Assembly (NCBI RefSeq): GCF_900143535.1
Contig: NZ_FRFA01000001.1
Coordinates: 39,552-103,551 of the forward strand
Direction: 5' to 3'
Origin: Tateyamaria sp. Alg231-49
Lineage (GTDB): Bacteria; Pseudomonadota; Alphaproteobacteria; Rhodobacterales; Rhodobacteraceae
Length of the DNA stretch: 64,000 nucleotides
Positions 53,335 through 62,142 of the stretch are shown here, in pieces; the stretch's first letter is position 1; every line of letters starts with the position of its first letter. The notes below the pieces were generated by a model. That model was not told the DNA's origin. It did not search any database and worked only from the letters and a program-made list of their open reading frames with translations. The position numbers were made by a program, and so were the translations under genes.

Positions 53335-55362
53335 ATGGAAGTCATCATGGAGGCCTTGCCAGCGTTCGGCGACGCATGGGGTTTGATCCTGCAGCCGATT
53401 GTGCTGGGATATTTGGTTCTTGGTGTTGTGATGGGGCTGTGCATTGGGGTGTTCCCGGGCCTTGGCGGCATCGCTGGACTGTCTCTTTTGCTGCCGTTCA
53501 TGTTCGGAATGGACCCTGTCTTGGGCCTTGCCCTGATGATCGGTATGGTGGCCGTTGTGCCGACATCCGATACATTCGCATCAGTCCTGATGGGGATACC
53601 GGGGTCTTCTGCATCGCAGGCCACTGTGTTGGACGGCTTTCCCATGGCTAAGAAAGGGATGGCGGCGCGGGCCCTTTCAGCGGCTTTTGCCTCGTCTCTG
53701 TTCGGCGGGCTTGTGGGGGCCAGTTTCCTCACAATCTTTATTCTGATCGCGCGGCCCATCGTGCTGGAGTTCCGCACGCCTGAGCTGTTGATGATCACCA
53801 TTTTTGGCCTGTCCATGGTGGGTATCCTTGCGGGCCGTGTCGCGATCAAGGGCATCGTGGCCGCAGGGCTTGGCATGTTGATCGGCACGATTGGTGAAGG
53901 TGCATCGTCAGGTGATCTGCGCATGTCGTCCTATGACTTTCCCTACCTCACGGACGGTTTGAAACTGGTCATCGTCGGCCTTGGCATCTTTGCCATTCCC
54001 GAAATCATTTCGCTGCTGCGCAAAGACCGGGCCATTTCGGATCAGCCGCAACTGGGCGGTGGCTGGATCGTGGGCGTGCGGGACTGGTTTGCCAATATCT
54101 GGCTGTCGATGCGCTGTTCTATCATCGGGGTGGTCGTGGGTGTGATCCCTGGTTTGGGAGGGTCCGTGGTGGATTGGATTGCCTATGGTCATGCGGTGCA
54201 AACCACGCCGGACAAGTCCAACTTTGGCAAAGGCGAAGTGCGCGGCGTGATTGGGCCGGAAAGCTCGAACAACGCCAAAGAGGGTGGGGGACTGGTGCCC
54301 ACGCTTCTGTTCGGCATCCCCGGTTCTGGTTCAATGGCGATCTTTATCGGGGCCATCGCGCTCTTGGGCTCTGGTCAGATCGAAGTCGGCCCGGCCATGC
54401 TCAAGAACAACCTCGACATCACCTATGCCATCGTGTGGCTGCTGGCCTTGGCCAACGTCGTGGGCACTGTGATTTGCATCGCGGCCTCGGGCGGTATTGC
54501 AAAGCTGACGACGATCCGCTTCGTTTTGCTTGCTCCATTCCTGTTCATGATCATCAGCTTTGCTGCGTTCCAGTCGGGACAAAACCTGATGGACCTCGTC
54601 GCACTGTTCGCCATCGGGTTCCTCGGTATCCTGATGCGCCGTTTTGACTGGTCGCGTCCGGCCTTCCTGATCGGGTTCGTGCTGTCCAACCCGGCAGAGA
54701 CCTATGCCAACCAGGCCGTGCAGATCGCAAGCTCGCGTTTCCGCAAGAGCTTTGGCGAAGGGATCGAGTACATGTTTACGCCGATCGTCATTGTTTTGCT
54801 GATCATCACAGTGCTGTCGGTCGTCATCGGGTTGCGTCAGGCCAAACACATCATGGCCGAAGGCGACGTGAAATCCGGCTCAAAACGTGCCCCTTTCGTC
54901 TTCATGCTACTGGTCACAGGCTACATCGCCTATGCGTTCTACGATGCTGCCTCGATCCCGTCATTCAGCCGGGACAGGACGTTCCCGATGTTTGTGGCCG
55001 GTGTAAGCCTCGTTGGGTGCGTGGCGCTGATCATCCGAATGATGCTTAAACCAGAAACGGACGTCATGTTTGCTGACCGCGAACGTGAGGGGGATGACGC
55101 CGAAGCCACCCATGGCCTCTGGCCAACGTTGGGATGGTTTGCGGCTCTGTTGGTGTTGACGTCCTTGCTGGGATTTATTCTTGCGCTGGCGGTATTCCTC
55201 TTCAGCTTCATGTTAATGCGCGCGCGTCTGAGTGCACCAATGGCGGCGGGATACACGGCAGCCGGCATCATGTTCATGTGCACGATGGCGTGGCTGTTGA
55301 ACCGCGACTTCCCGCCCGGTTTGCTGCAGGAATACGTTGATCTGCCTTGGCCGCTGACATGA
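53335..55362 (+). CDS. tctA: TctA-TctB fusion permease of a tripartite tricarboxylate transporter
   Basis: A 675-residue membrane protein. Residues 1-500 are the large TctA subunit (about 11-12 transmembrane helices; GVFPGLGGIAGLSLLLPF, and an inverted second copy with GVIPGLGGSVVDWIAYGHA). Residues about 515-675 form a TctB-type four-helix domain (PFVFMLLVTGYIAYAF, FPMFVAGVSLVGCVAL, PTLGWFAALLVLTSLLGF). In most systems TctB is a separate gene; here the two are fused and no separate tctB is seen. The stop overlaps the next start as ATGA. A GGGAGG site precedes the start. It uses a cation gradient to import a carboxylate bound by TctC. Confidence 0.9.
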   Translation: MEVIMEALPAFGDAWGLILQPIVLGYLVLGVVMGLCIGVFPGLGGIAGLSLLLPFMFGMDPVLGLALMIGMVAVVPTSDTFASVLMGIPGSSASQATVLDGFPMAKKGMAARALSAAFASSLFGGLVGASFLTIFILIARPIVLEFRTPELLMITIFGLSMVGILAGRVAIKGIVAAGLGMLIGTIGEGASSGDLRMSSYDFPYLTDGLKLVIVGLGIFAIPEIISLLRKDRAISDQPQLGGGWIVGVRDWFANIWLSMRCSIIGVVVGVIPGLGGSVVDWIAYGHAVQTTPDKSNFGKGEVRGVIGPESSNNAKEGGGLVPTLLFGIPGSGSMAIFIGAIALLGSGQIEVGPAMLKNNLDITYAIVWLLALANVVGTVICIAASGGIAKLTTIRFVLLAPFLFMIISFAAFQSGQNLMDLVALFAIGFLGILMRRFDWSRPAFLIGFVLSNPAETYANQAVQIASSRFRKSFGEGIEYMFTPIVIVLLIITVLSVVIGLRQAKHIMAEGDVKSGSKRAPFVFMLLVTGYIAYAFYDAASIPSFSRDRTFPMFVAGVSLVGCVALIIRMMLKPETDVMFADREREGDDAEATHGLWPTLGWFAALLVLTSLLGFILALAVFLFSFMLMRARLSAPMAAGYTAAGIMFMCTMAWLLNRDFPPGLLQEYVDLPWPLT

Positions 55363-56447
55363 CGCAAACGGCAATCCCATTTGTGTTCATGCGCGGCGGC
55401 ACGTCGCGTGGGCCATATATGAACCGCGCTGATCTGCCCGAAGATATTGAGACCTTGGCCAAGGTGCTGGTCGCCATTGTGGGATCGGGCCACCCCATCA
55501 ACATTGACGGAATTGGGGGCGGTGTTGCTGTTACGACCAAAGTCGCCATGCTGTCGCGCTCTGAGGATGACTGGGCGGATGTCGATTACTTCTTTGCCCA
55601 AGTCAGCGTGGACGACGCCCAGGTTGATTTCAAACCGACCTGTGGGAACATCCTGTCTGGTGTCGGCCCTGCCGCAATTGAAATGGGCCTTGTCGCAGCA
55701 CAGGATGGCGAAACACCCGTCAACATCCGCGCTGTCAATACAGAGGCCCGCGTGGCTGCCGTGGTCCAGACGCCGGGTGGCGTGGTGAACTATGAGGGGG
55801 ACGCACAAATAGATGGCGTGCCCGGAACCGCTGCACCGGTCGCATTGCAATTCATGGAAACTGTTGGCGGCGTGACGGGGGCTTTCCTGCCCACGGGCAA
55901 CCTCGTGGATGATATCGACGGGATCAACGTCACGTGCATGGACGTGGCCATGCCGATGGTCATCGCGCGGGCATCCGACTTTGGACTGACGGGGTATGAG
56001 TCTGCCGCTGAACTGGACGAAAACACTGACTTCTTTGCGCGGATGGAGGCTGTGCGCATCAAGGCGGGTGCGCTGATGGGGATGGGGGACGTGACCAAAT
56101 CGGTCACGCCCAAGTTTGGACTGCTGGCCCCGGCAAAAGAAGGGGGCACCATCGCGACCCGATATTTTATGCCATGGCGCACGCATCCGACTATGGCAGT
56201 GACAGGCGCGCAGTGCCTTGCCTCTTGTGTGCTGACCCCCGGCACAGTGGCGGATGGGCTTGCAGCCAAGCCCAATGAAACGCCTGTGACGATCACGCTG
56301 GAACATGCAAGCGGGCAGATCGACGTGTTGGTGGACTATGATCAGACTGATGTCGGTTTCGAGATCAAGTCGGCAGGCCTTGTTCGCACCGCGCGCAAGC
56401 TGGCTGCTGGAGAAGTATTCGTGCCGGCATCCGTTTGGGGCGGCTAG
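55359..56447 (+). CDS. PrpF/GalD-family isomerase (DUF453)
   Basis: A 362-residue protein from the ATG at 55359 overlapping the TctA-B stop (ATGA); an in-frame TTG at 55347 is rejected. Family markers are FVFMRGGTSRGPYMN, GSGHPINIDGIGGG, FKPTCGNILSGVGP (the catalytic Cys of the group) and the later TCMDVAMPMVIARASDFG. PrpF isomerises trans-aconitate and related propenyl tricarboxylates, and GalD tautomerises 4-oxalomesaconate. Either would fit a tricarboxylate import operon; position beside a TcuA-like dehydrogenase favours aconitate-type chemistry. Convergent with the next gene, overlapping by four bases. Confidence 0.85.
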   Translation: MTQTAIPFVFMRGGTSRGPYMNRADLPEDIETLAKVLVAIVGSGHPINIDGIGGGVAVTTKVAMLSRSEDDWADVDYFFAQVSVDDAQVDFKPTCGNILSGVGPAAIEMGLVAAQDGETPVNIRAVNTEARVAAVVQTPGGVVNYEGDAQIDGVPGTAAPVALQFMETVGGVTGAFLPTGNLVDDIDGINVTCMDVAMPMVIARASDFGLTGYESAAELDENTDFFARMEAVRIKAGALMGMGDVTKSVTPKFGLLAPAKEGGTIATRYFMPWRTHPTMAVTGAQCLASCVLTPGTVADGLAAKPNETPVTITLEHASGQIDVLVDYDQTDVGFEIKSAGLVRTARKLAAGEVFVPASVWGG

Positions 56448-57118
56448 CTGTTCGCCTTTACAAAACCGCTGTCGATGGCCCGCTCAACGAACGCATCTAA
56501 TGCCGCAAGCCGTGGATCGTCGCGGCGGGGAAGCACCATGGCTTGACGCACGGACGTCAAAGCGCCCGGTAGCAAACGCACGTTCGTGTCACCTTCAAAA
56601 AACCCTTCGAGCGACTGTCGTACCCCGGCAACGGCATCACAACGTCCGTCACGGAATGCTGCAAAACTGTCGGGCGGCGTGCCGAACCGTTCCAGCGTGG
56701 CCTGCTGTAAGGTGTCGGTCAGGTACATGTCATAGGCTGACCCTTTGGCGGTGAGCACTTGCACGCCTGCACGGTCAACGTCCTCAATTTGTTGAAAGGG
56801 CGCATCCGCGCGAACCGCATAGGTCGCCTCGATCACGATATAGGGTCGGGTAAATGCGATCTTTTCGGCGCGTGTTGGATCAATGGCCAGAAACCCCACG
56901 TCCCAAACGTCGCGTTCAGCATCCGCAAAGACTTTGCCCGCGCCCTCATAGATCACATGCTGCAGACGCCCCCCGATTTCATCTGCAAGGCGCCGGGCGA
57001 GGGTCGGGCTTATGCCACGCAACAGCGCGCCATCCTGCTGCACCAACGCACGATTGCCGGTGTTGATGGCCACCCGCAAAACGCCGTCTCTTGCAAGGCT
57101 AGTGAGGTCGTTTGTCAT
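56444..57118 (-). CDS. Solute-binding-fold protein without signal peptide
   Basis: A 224-residue protein from the ATG at 57118 (AAGGTG site; a GTG at 57127 is possible). The SBP_bac_3 fold is recognisable: an opening LARDGVLRVAINTGN, VWDVGFLAIDPTRAEKIAFTRPY, and the late FVERAIDSGFVKAN. The sequence starts directly at the first beta strand, with no signal peptide, so it appears cytoplasmic. A cytosolic binding protein beside a transport and oxidation operon might sense or buffer a carboxylate, or the signal peptide was lost. Divergent from tcuA-like gene with a palindrome between. Confidence 0.75.
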   Translation of the reverse strand: MTNDLTSLARDGVLRVAINTGNRALVQQDGALLRGISPTLARRLADEIGGRLQHVIYEGAGKVFADAERDVWDVGFLAIDPTRAEKIAFTRPYIVIEATYAVRADAPFQQIEDVDRAGVQVLTAKGSAYDMYLTDTLQQATLERFGTPPDSFAAFRDGRCDAVAGVRQSLEGFFEGDTNVRLLPGALTSVRQAMVLPRRDDPRLAALDAFVERAIDSGFVKANS

Positions 57119-57198
57119 AATATCCACCTTGTTGTTTGCGCGCTCTGTACCGGATCAGGGCTTGCCATTTCCACTGACTCATTCTAAGCACAGATAAA

Positions 57199-57218
57199 TT
57201 GTATCCGCTTGGATACAA
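57199..57218. promoter_or_regulatory. Palindromic operator candidate upstream of the TcuA-like gene
   Basis: A perfect inverted repeat TTGTATCC (57199-57206) and GGATACAA (57211-57218) with a four-base centre GCTT, 21 bases before the ATG at 57240 and 80 bases from the divergent binding-protein gene. Its size and AT-ends fit a GntR-type operator, but no such regulator is encoded nearby. Confidence 0.6.
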
Positions 57219-57239
57219 AATTAGACTAGAGGAAAAGAA

Positions 57240-58703
57240 ATGTCAAAATCCGTGATCGTTGTGGGAACTGGAAACGCCGCCCTTTGTGCTGCCATCGCGG
57301 CGCTGGAGAAGGGCGCGCGCGTGACCTTGCTGGAAAAGGCGGACGAAGCGCTGGCCGGGGGCAACACCAAGTACACTGCGGGGGCGATGCGTTTTGCCTA
57401 TGATGGGGCGGAAGACTTGATACCTTTGCTGCGTGACCCGAATGATCCACGGCTGAGCGCCACCGACTTTGGCAGCTACACCACCGACAAATTCGGAGGC
57501 GACCTGCTGGGCTTTAACGACGGTCGTCCTCTGTCGGAAGAACAACAAACGCTGGTCAACACGTCGCTTGAGACAATGGGATGGCTGGCGTCGCATGATG
57601 TCAAATTCGAACCGATCTACAGCCGCCAAAGCTTTGAAAAAGACGGGCGGCATGTGTTCTGGGGCGGGTTGACGCTCGCGGCCGAGAACGAAGGCGTCGG
57701 CCTATTTGACATGGAACTGGCGGCAGTCGAGCGGATGGGCGGAACTGTACGCTACAACAGCGCTGTGACTGGGCTGATCATGGATGGTGCACGTGTTGTC
57801 GGCGTGCGCATTGGTGACGAAGAACTGCATGCCGATGCTGTAATCCTCGCGTCCGGCGGGTTTGAAGCGAACGAAGAGATGCGCATTGCTCACATGGGCC
57901 CCAACTGGAAAGCGGCCAAGGTGCGCGGCACCCCGCACAACACTGGCGACGGTCTGCGCATGGCTGAGGCTGCGGGGGCAGAGCCAAATGGCTTTTACAA
58001 AGGCGGGCACGCCACGCCGATGGATCTGCATATGGCGGATTTCGGCAACCTTGATCTGCCCCCGGGGGAGCGCAAGAACTATCGCAAGATCTGCTACTTC
58101 CTTGGCGTGATGCTAAATGCCAAGGGTGAACGTTTCGTGGATGAAGGCATAAATTTCCGCAACTACACTTACGCGCAATATGGTGCTGTCATTCTGGAGC
58201 AGCCCGGACAGTTTGCCTGGCAGGTTTTTGACTCCAAGGTTTTTGACCTGCTGTATGGCGAATACAGTTTCCATGACGCCCATTTTGTCGAGGCCGATAC
58301 GCTGGAGGCCTTGGTGGCCAAGATGGAGGGCGTGGAGCCGAAAGGTGCCATGGCGACCTTGACCGCTTACAACGCGGCTGTGGATACAGAGACGCCGTTT
58401 GATCCGACCTCTCTTGACGGTAAAGGCACAACCGGGCTCGCTCTTGCCAAATCCAACTGGGCGCAAACGCTGGACAAAGGGCCCTTCCGTGCATTCCCTG
58501 TCACAGGCGGCATAACCTTTACCTATGGCGGCGTAAAAGTGGACGACCAAGGCCGCGTAATCGGAACAGATGGCGCCCCAATCTCAGGGTTGTTCGCATG
58601 TGGCGAGATGGTGGGCGGCGTGTTTTTTGCAGGCTATCCCGGCGGGTCGGGCCTGACGTCGGGCGCGGTGTTCGGGCGGCGTGCGGGGTATGGCGCGGCC
58701 TAA
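57240..58703 (+). CDS. tcuA: FAD-dependent tricarballylate dehydrogenase-like (TcuA)
   Basis: A 487-residue flavoprotein of the fumarate reductase/succinate dehydrogenase group. The N-terminal dinucleotide loop VVGTGNAALCAAIAALEKGA, the GGNTKYTAGAMRF motif, KGGHATPMDLHM and the C-terminal GYPGGSGLTSGAVFGR are all present and match TcuA-type dehydrogenases that oxidise tricarballylate to cis-aconitate. An AGAGGAAA site precedes the ATG. No TcuB (the electron-transfer partner) is found in the window. It converges with the acyl-CoA ligase gene with a four-base overlap. The substrate assignment is by family and context. Confidence 0.85.
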   Translation: MSKSVIVVGTGNAALCAAIAALEKGARVTLLEKADEALAGGNTKYTAGAMRFAYDGAEDLIPLLRDPNDPRLSATDFGSYTTDKFGGDLLGFNDGRPLSEEQQTLVNTSLETMGWLASHDVKFEPIYSRQSFEKDGRHVFWGGLTLAAENEGVGLFDMELAAVERMGGTVRYNSAVTGLIMDGARVVGVRIGDEELHADAVILASGGFEANEEMRIAHMGPNWKAAKVRGTPHNTGDGLRMAEAAGAEPNGFYKGGHATPMDLHMADFGNLDLPPGERKNYRKICYFLGVMLNAKGERFVDEGINFRNYTYAQYGAVILEQPGQFAWQVFDSKVFDLLYGEYSFHDAHFVEADTLEALVAKMEGVEPKGAMATLTAYNAAVDTETPFDPTSLDGKGTTGLALAKSNWAQTLDKGPFRAFPVTGGITFTYGGVKVDDQGRVIGTDGAPISGLFACGEMVGGVFFAGYPGGSGLTSGAVFGRRAGYGAA

Positions 58704-60328
58704 TCGGCCGCCGCCAATTTCCGCAGCTCGAATTTCTGGATCTTGCCCGTGGATGTCTTGGGCAATTCCTGGAACACGACTTTTTTTGGGGCTTTGAACC
58801 CGGCCAGTTTCTCCCGGCTGAACGCGATCAGGTCGGCCTCGCTCGGGGCCGTGCCCGGTTTTAGTTCAATGAAGGCGCAGGGTACCTCACCCCATTTATC
58901 ATCTGGCTTGGCCACCACGGCGGCAAGGTTCACATCCGGGTGTGCCATCAGCACACCTTCGACCTCGACCGAGCTGATGTTTTCGCCGCCCGAAATAATG
59001 ATGTCTTTGGCGCGGTCCGCGATCTGGATGTACCCATCCGGGTGCTGGATCGCGATGTCACCTGAATGGAAGTAGCCGCCTTCAAAGGACTCAGACGTCG
59101 CTTGCGGGTTCTTATAGTACCCCTTCATCACCGAATTCCCGCGGATCATGATCTCGCCCTGCGCCGCCCCGTCCATCGACACCTGCGCCATGTCTGCGTC
59201 CATGACCGTAATGTGTTCCATCATTGGAAAGGCGACACCCTGACGGGCCTTGATGGCCGCCTTGTCGTCCTGAGGCAGTTCATCCCAGTCTTCGCCCCGC
59301 CACACGCATTCTGTGACGTGACCATAGGTTTCCGTCAGTCCGTAAACCTGGGTGACGTTGAACCCCATAGTCTCGATCTTGCCCAGTGTTGCCGGGGCAG
59401 GAGGTGCGCCCGCAGTAAAGACCTCGACCAGGTGATCAAACGGACGGCGGTCACTTGCGTCGGCGTTGACCAGCATGTTGAGAACGATAGGTGCACCGCC
59501 AAAGTGGGTGACCCCTTCGTCAGCGATGGCGTTGAAGATATTCGCGGCCGTAATATCACGACAGCACACAATCGCACCGCCAAGTACGGGCATCATCCAT
59601 GTGTGGTTCCACCCATTGCAGTGAAACAGAGGCACGATTGCCAGATAGACAGGGTGCAACGTCAGCTGCCAGCTTACCACAGTACCCATTGTCATAAGAT
59701 ACGCACCCCGGTGGTGATGCACGACGCCTTTGGGTCGCCCCGTGGTGCCGGACGTATAGCTAAGCGCGAGGCTTTCCCATTCATCCTCGGGCATGATCCA
59801 TTCAAATGCTGGATCAGCGGCTGCAAGCACGTTTTCATAAACCGGGTGCCGTCCAGTTGCGGGAAAGCCCGCAGCCTCATCAGGCACTTCAATAATCTCG
59901 GGGCCGGATCCTTCCATACCGGCAAGTGCGGCCTCAGCCAGTGGGACAAATTGCGTATCGACAAGCGCCACTTTGGCACCGCCATGTCCGAAAATGTAGG
60001 ACACCGTATCCACATCAAGCCGCGTGTTGATGGTGTTCAGAACCGCGCCGCATGCAGGCACGCCGAAATGCGCTTCGGCCTGCGCGGGCAGGTTGGGGAT
60101 CAGGGTCGCGACGACGTCTCCGGGCGCTACGCCGCGCGCAGCCAATGCAGAGGCAAGTCGCGTGCAGCGTTCGTAGTATTGGGCGTAGGTCACGCGATGT
60201 GCGCCATAGATCACCGCCGTGCGGTGGGCAAACACGTGAGCTGCGCGGCGCAAATGCGAAAGCGGCGTCAACGCCACATAGTTCGCTGGCGTCTTGCCCA
60301 ATCCCGTTTCATCGGCCATCCAACCCAT
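58700..60328 (-). CDS. AMP-dependent acyl-CoA ligase
   Basis: A 542-residue fatty-acid-type acyl-CoA synthetase from the ATG at 60328 (GGGGAGAAACGTG upstream). Motifs: YTSGTTGRPKGVVHHHRG, VYGLTETYGHV, and the C-terminal lysine in PKTSTGKIQKFELR. It belongs to the medium/long-chain or DmdB-like branch; substrate not determinable. It lies beside the TcuA-like gene but on the opposite strand, so it need not belong to that pathway. Confidence 0.88.
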   Translation of the reverse strand: MGWMADETGLGKTPANYVALTPLSHLRRAAHVFAHRTAVIYGAHRVTYAQYYERCTRLASALAARGVAPGDVVATLIPNLPAQAEAHFGVPACGAVLNTINTRLDVDTVSYIFGHGGAKVALVDTQFVPLAEAALAGMEGSGPEIIEVPDEAAGFPATGRHPVYENVLAAADPAFEWIMPEDEWESLALSYTSGTTGRPKGVVHHHRGAYLMTMGTVVSWQLTLHPVYLAIVPLFHCNGWNHTWMMPVLGGAIVCCRDITAANIFNAIADEGVTHFGGAPIVLNMLVNADASDRRPFDHLVEVFTAGAPPAPATLGKIETMGFNVTQVYGLTETYGHVTECVWRGEDWDELPQDDKAAIKARQGVAFPMMEHITVMDADMAQVSMDGAAQGEIMIRGNSVMKGYYKNPQATSESFEGGYFHSGDIAIQHPDGYIQIADRAKDIIISGGENISSVEVEGVLMAHPDVNLAAVVAKPDDKWGEVPCAFIELKPGTAPSEADLIAFSREKLAGFKAPKKVVFQELPKTSTGKIQKFELRKLAAAD

Positions 60329-60450
60329 CACGTTTCTCCCCATAACCGCAATACGATGTCGGCAGACTATGGCGCTGTGCGTCCGGGATGAAAAGAGAGG
60401 ATGCATCGCAAAACATTGGACGCGGGCGCTTGCATCACTAGGGTGCGAAC

Positions 60451-61092
60451 ATGATCCTGAGTTTAGGCCGCCAGTACGTTTTTATCCATGCGCCCAAAAC
60501 GGGGGGCACGTCCATGGCGCTGGCGCTTGAAGGGCGCGCCATGAAGGATGACATCATGCTGGGCGATACGCCCAAAGCATCAAAGCGGCGCAATCGGGTC
60601 AAGGAAGTCGAGACGCGTGGCAGGCTTTGGAAACACAGCACGCTGGCCGATATCGACGGACTGGTCCCAACGCTTGATGGGCTCTTTGCGTTTACGCTGG
60701 TCCGCAACCCGTGGGATCGGATGGTCAGCTATTACCATTGGCTACTGGATCAAAGCTTTGATCATCCTGCGGTCGCATTGGCCGCGCAAACGGAATTTGT
60801 TGATTTCGCCTGTGCGTCAGAAACCTGCGCTGCCATGCGAGCGACCCCTGCGCGATATTACATGACCGATGCCACGGGGCAGGAACGGTGTGACCTCTAC
60901 ATCCGGCTGGAGGCGTTTGAGGGGGACGCGGCACCACTGTGGGATCATCTGGGGTTTAGACTGACCCTGCCGCAATCAAACGCATCAACGCGTGGCCCGG
61001 ATTACCGGGATTACTACACCCCGGCCGCTCAGAAGGCGGTGGGGGAAGCCTGTGCAGAAGACATTGAGAGATTCGGGTATGCCTTCGAATAA
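60451..61092 (+). CDS. Sulfotransferase-family protein
   Basis: A 213-residue protein with the PAPS-binding loop HAPKTGGTSMA near residue 15 and the 3'-phosphate motif TLVRNPWDRMVSYYHW near 80. These define the sulfotransferase family; substrate (carbohydrate, peptide or lipid) is unknown. The spacing suggests a single gene. Confidence 0.85.
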   Translation: MILSLGRQYVFIHAPKTGGTSMALALEGRAMKDDIMLGDTPKASKRRNRVKEVETRGRLWKHSTLADIDGLVPTLDGLFAFTLVRNPWDRMVSYYHWLLDQSFDHPAVALAAQTEFVDFACASETCAAMRATPARYYMTDATGQERCDLYIRLEAFEGDAAPLWDHLGFRLTLPQSNASTRGPDYRDYYTPAAQKAVGEACAEDIERFGYAFE

Positions 61093-61173
61093 TCCCGTCT
61101 AAAGAGAATTTTCTTCGAAATTGTCCCAAATGCGGAGCCAATCTTGGAAACTTGACGAGGATTGTACGGCAAT

Positions 61174-61929
61174 GTGGCGACAGTGCCCAAGTTCGGCCTT
61201 ATTCGTGGCAAGTCTTTGCCCCGAGAATCATCCCAACTGGTTCCATCAAACGCAACCGGCGCACCAAAAGGCGCCGTCACCATGGGGATGGATGAGATGT
61301 TTGGATGGACGAAGAAAACTGCGCCGCGCTACATGCCAGAAACGTCTGGGGCGAGCGATGGTGTTGCCTTGAACACGGCCGGATTGCTGAGTGGATGCTA
61401 TGTGGCGACTGCCACTGGGTGGCGACCAGTCGAAGCCATTGCGGTTGGCGACATGATAATGACATTCGACTGCGGGTTGTGCCCGGTCCGCGAAGTGCGT
61501 CGAGAGACGTTTTGCGTCGCAGGCATGATAACGCCCTCGGTTTACGACTCGGTCTTTGTGCCTGCGGGTGCACTTGGAAATTCCAAGGATGTCGAATTGT
61601 TGCCGGATCAGGGTGTTCTGATTGAAAGTGACGCGGCTTGTGATGCGCATGGCGACCCGTTTGCCGTTGTGCTTGCACGGTCTCTGGTTGGGTATCGCGG
61701 CATCAGCCGTACCCCGGCCCGCAGACAGATCGAAGTGATCACGCTGGTCTTTGACAAGGCTCAGGTCATTTATGGCAATGGCGGCGCTCTGATATACTGC
61801 CCGCCAGCTGAAATCTGTCTGTCAGATTTCGGCAAACAGCGCGATGCCTACGACGTCATTCCGGTGGAAGAGGCAGAGTTTCTGGTCGAGTGCATGATGG
61901 TCGAAGATCGCGCTCGAGCAGCCGCCTGA
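61174..61929 (+). CDS. Hint-domain (hedgehog/intein-type) protein
   Basis: Start choice: a GTG at 61174 (251 aa, MATVPKFGL...) with GAGGA upstream fits the usual N-terminus; a TTG at 61162 or ATG at 61282 are alternatives. The Hint module (about 70-230) begins with SGCYVATATGWRPVEAIAVGD, the start of a Hint_2 domain, and continues with SVYDSVFVPAGAL. Such proteins are common in Roseobacters, often in secreted or calcium-binding proteins, and may self-process. A hairpin follows the gene. Confidence 0.8.
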   Translation: MATVPKFGLIRGKSLPRESSQLVPSNATGAPKGAVTMGMDEMFGWTKKTAPRYMPETSGASDGVALNTAGLLSGCYVATATGWRPVEAIAVGDMIMTFDCGLCPVREVRRETFCVAGMITPSVYDSVFVPAGALGNSKDVELLPDQGVLIESDAACDAHGDPFAVVLARSLVGYRGISRTPARRQIEVITLVFDKAQVIYGNGGALIYCPPAEICLSDFGKQRDAYDVIPVEEAEFLVECMMVEDRARAAA

Positions 61930-62094
61930 CCTCAGTTGAATATGTCAACGCGCTGAAACCAGCGCGCTGATGCCCTCCAAGCAAGAATGCCTTGTGCCTT
62001 TGGAGTAATTGCTCGTGCCCTCGGGTTGTTCCAGGCATCCGGCGGTGATGGTTTGACCCGTTCGCGAGTCGGAGAAAAGCCATCCACAAATGAG

Positions 62095-62120
62095 AAAGGC
62101 CACGCATATGCGTGGCCTTT
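62095..62120. terminator. Bidirectional terminator between Hint gene and fad gene
   Basis: A perfect 26-base palindrome with arms AAAGGCCACGCAT and ATGCGTGGCCTTT, flanked on the plus side by CTTTTC. It sits between the convergent Hint-domain and fatty-acid oxidation genes. Confidence 0.8.
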
Positions 62121-62142
62121 CTTTTCAGTGTTCTTGAGTTAT

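Noticed and set aside
54939-56306. A 455-codon minus-strand frame across the TctAB and PrpF/GalD-like genes
   Set aside because: It spans the junction of two real genes in antisense and has no family features.
59066-60391. A 441-codon open frame on the plus strand antisense to the acyl-CoA ligase gene
   Set aside because: It is a shadow of a confidently identified gene with conserved motifs on the other strand and contains no recognisable domain.
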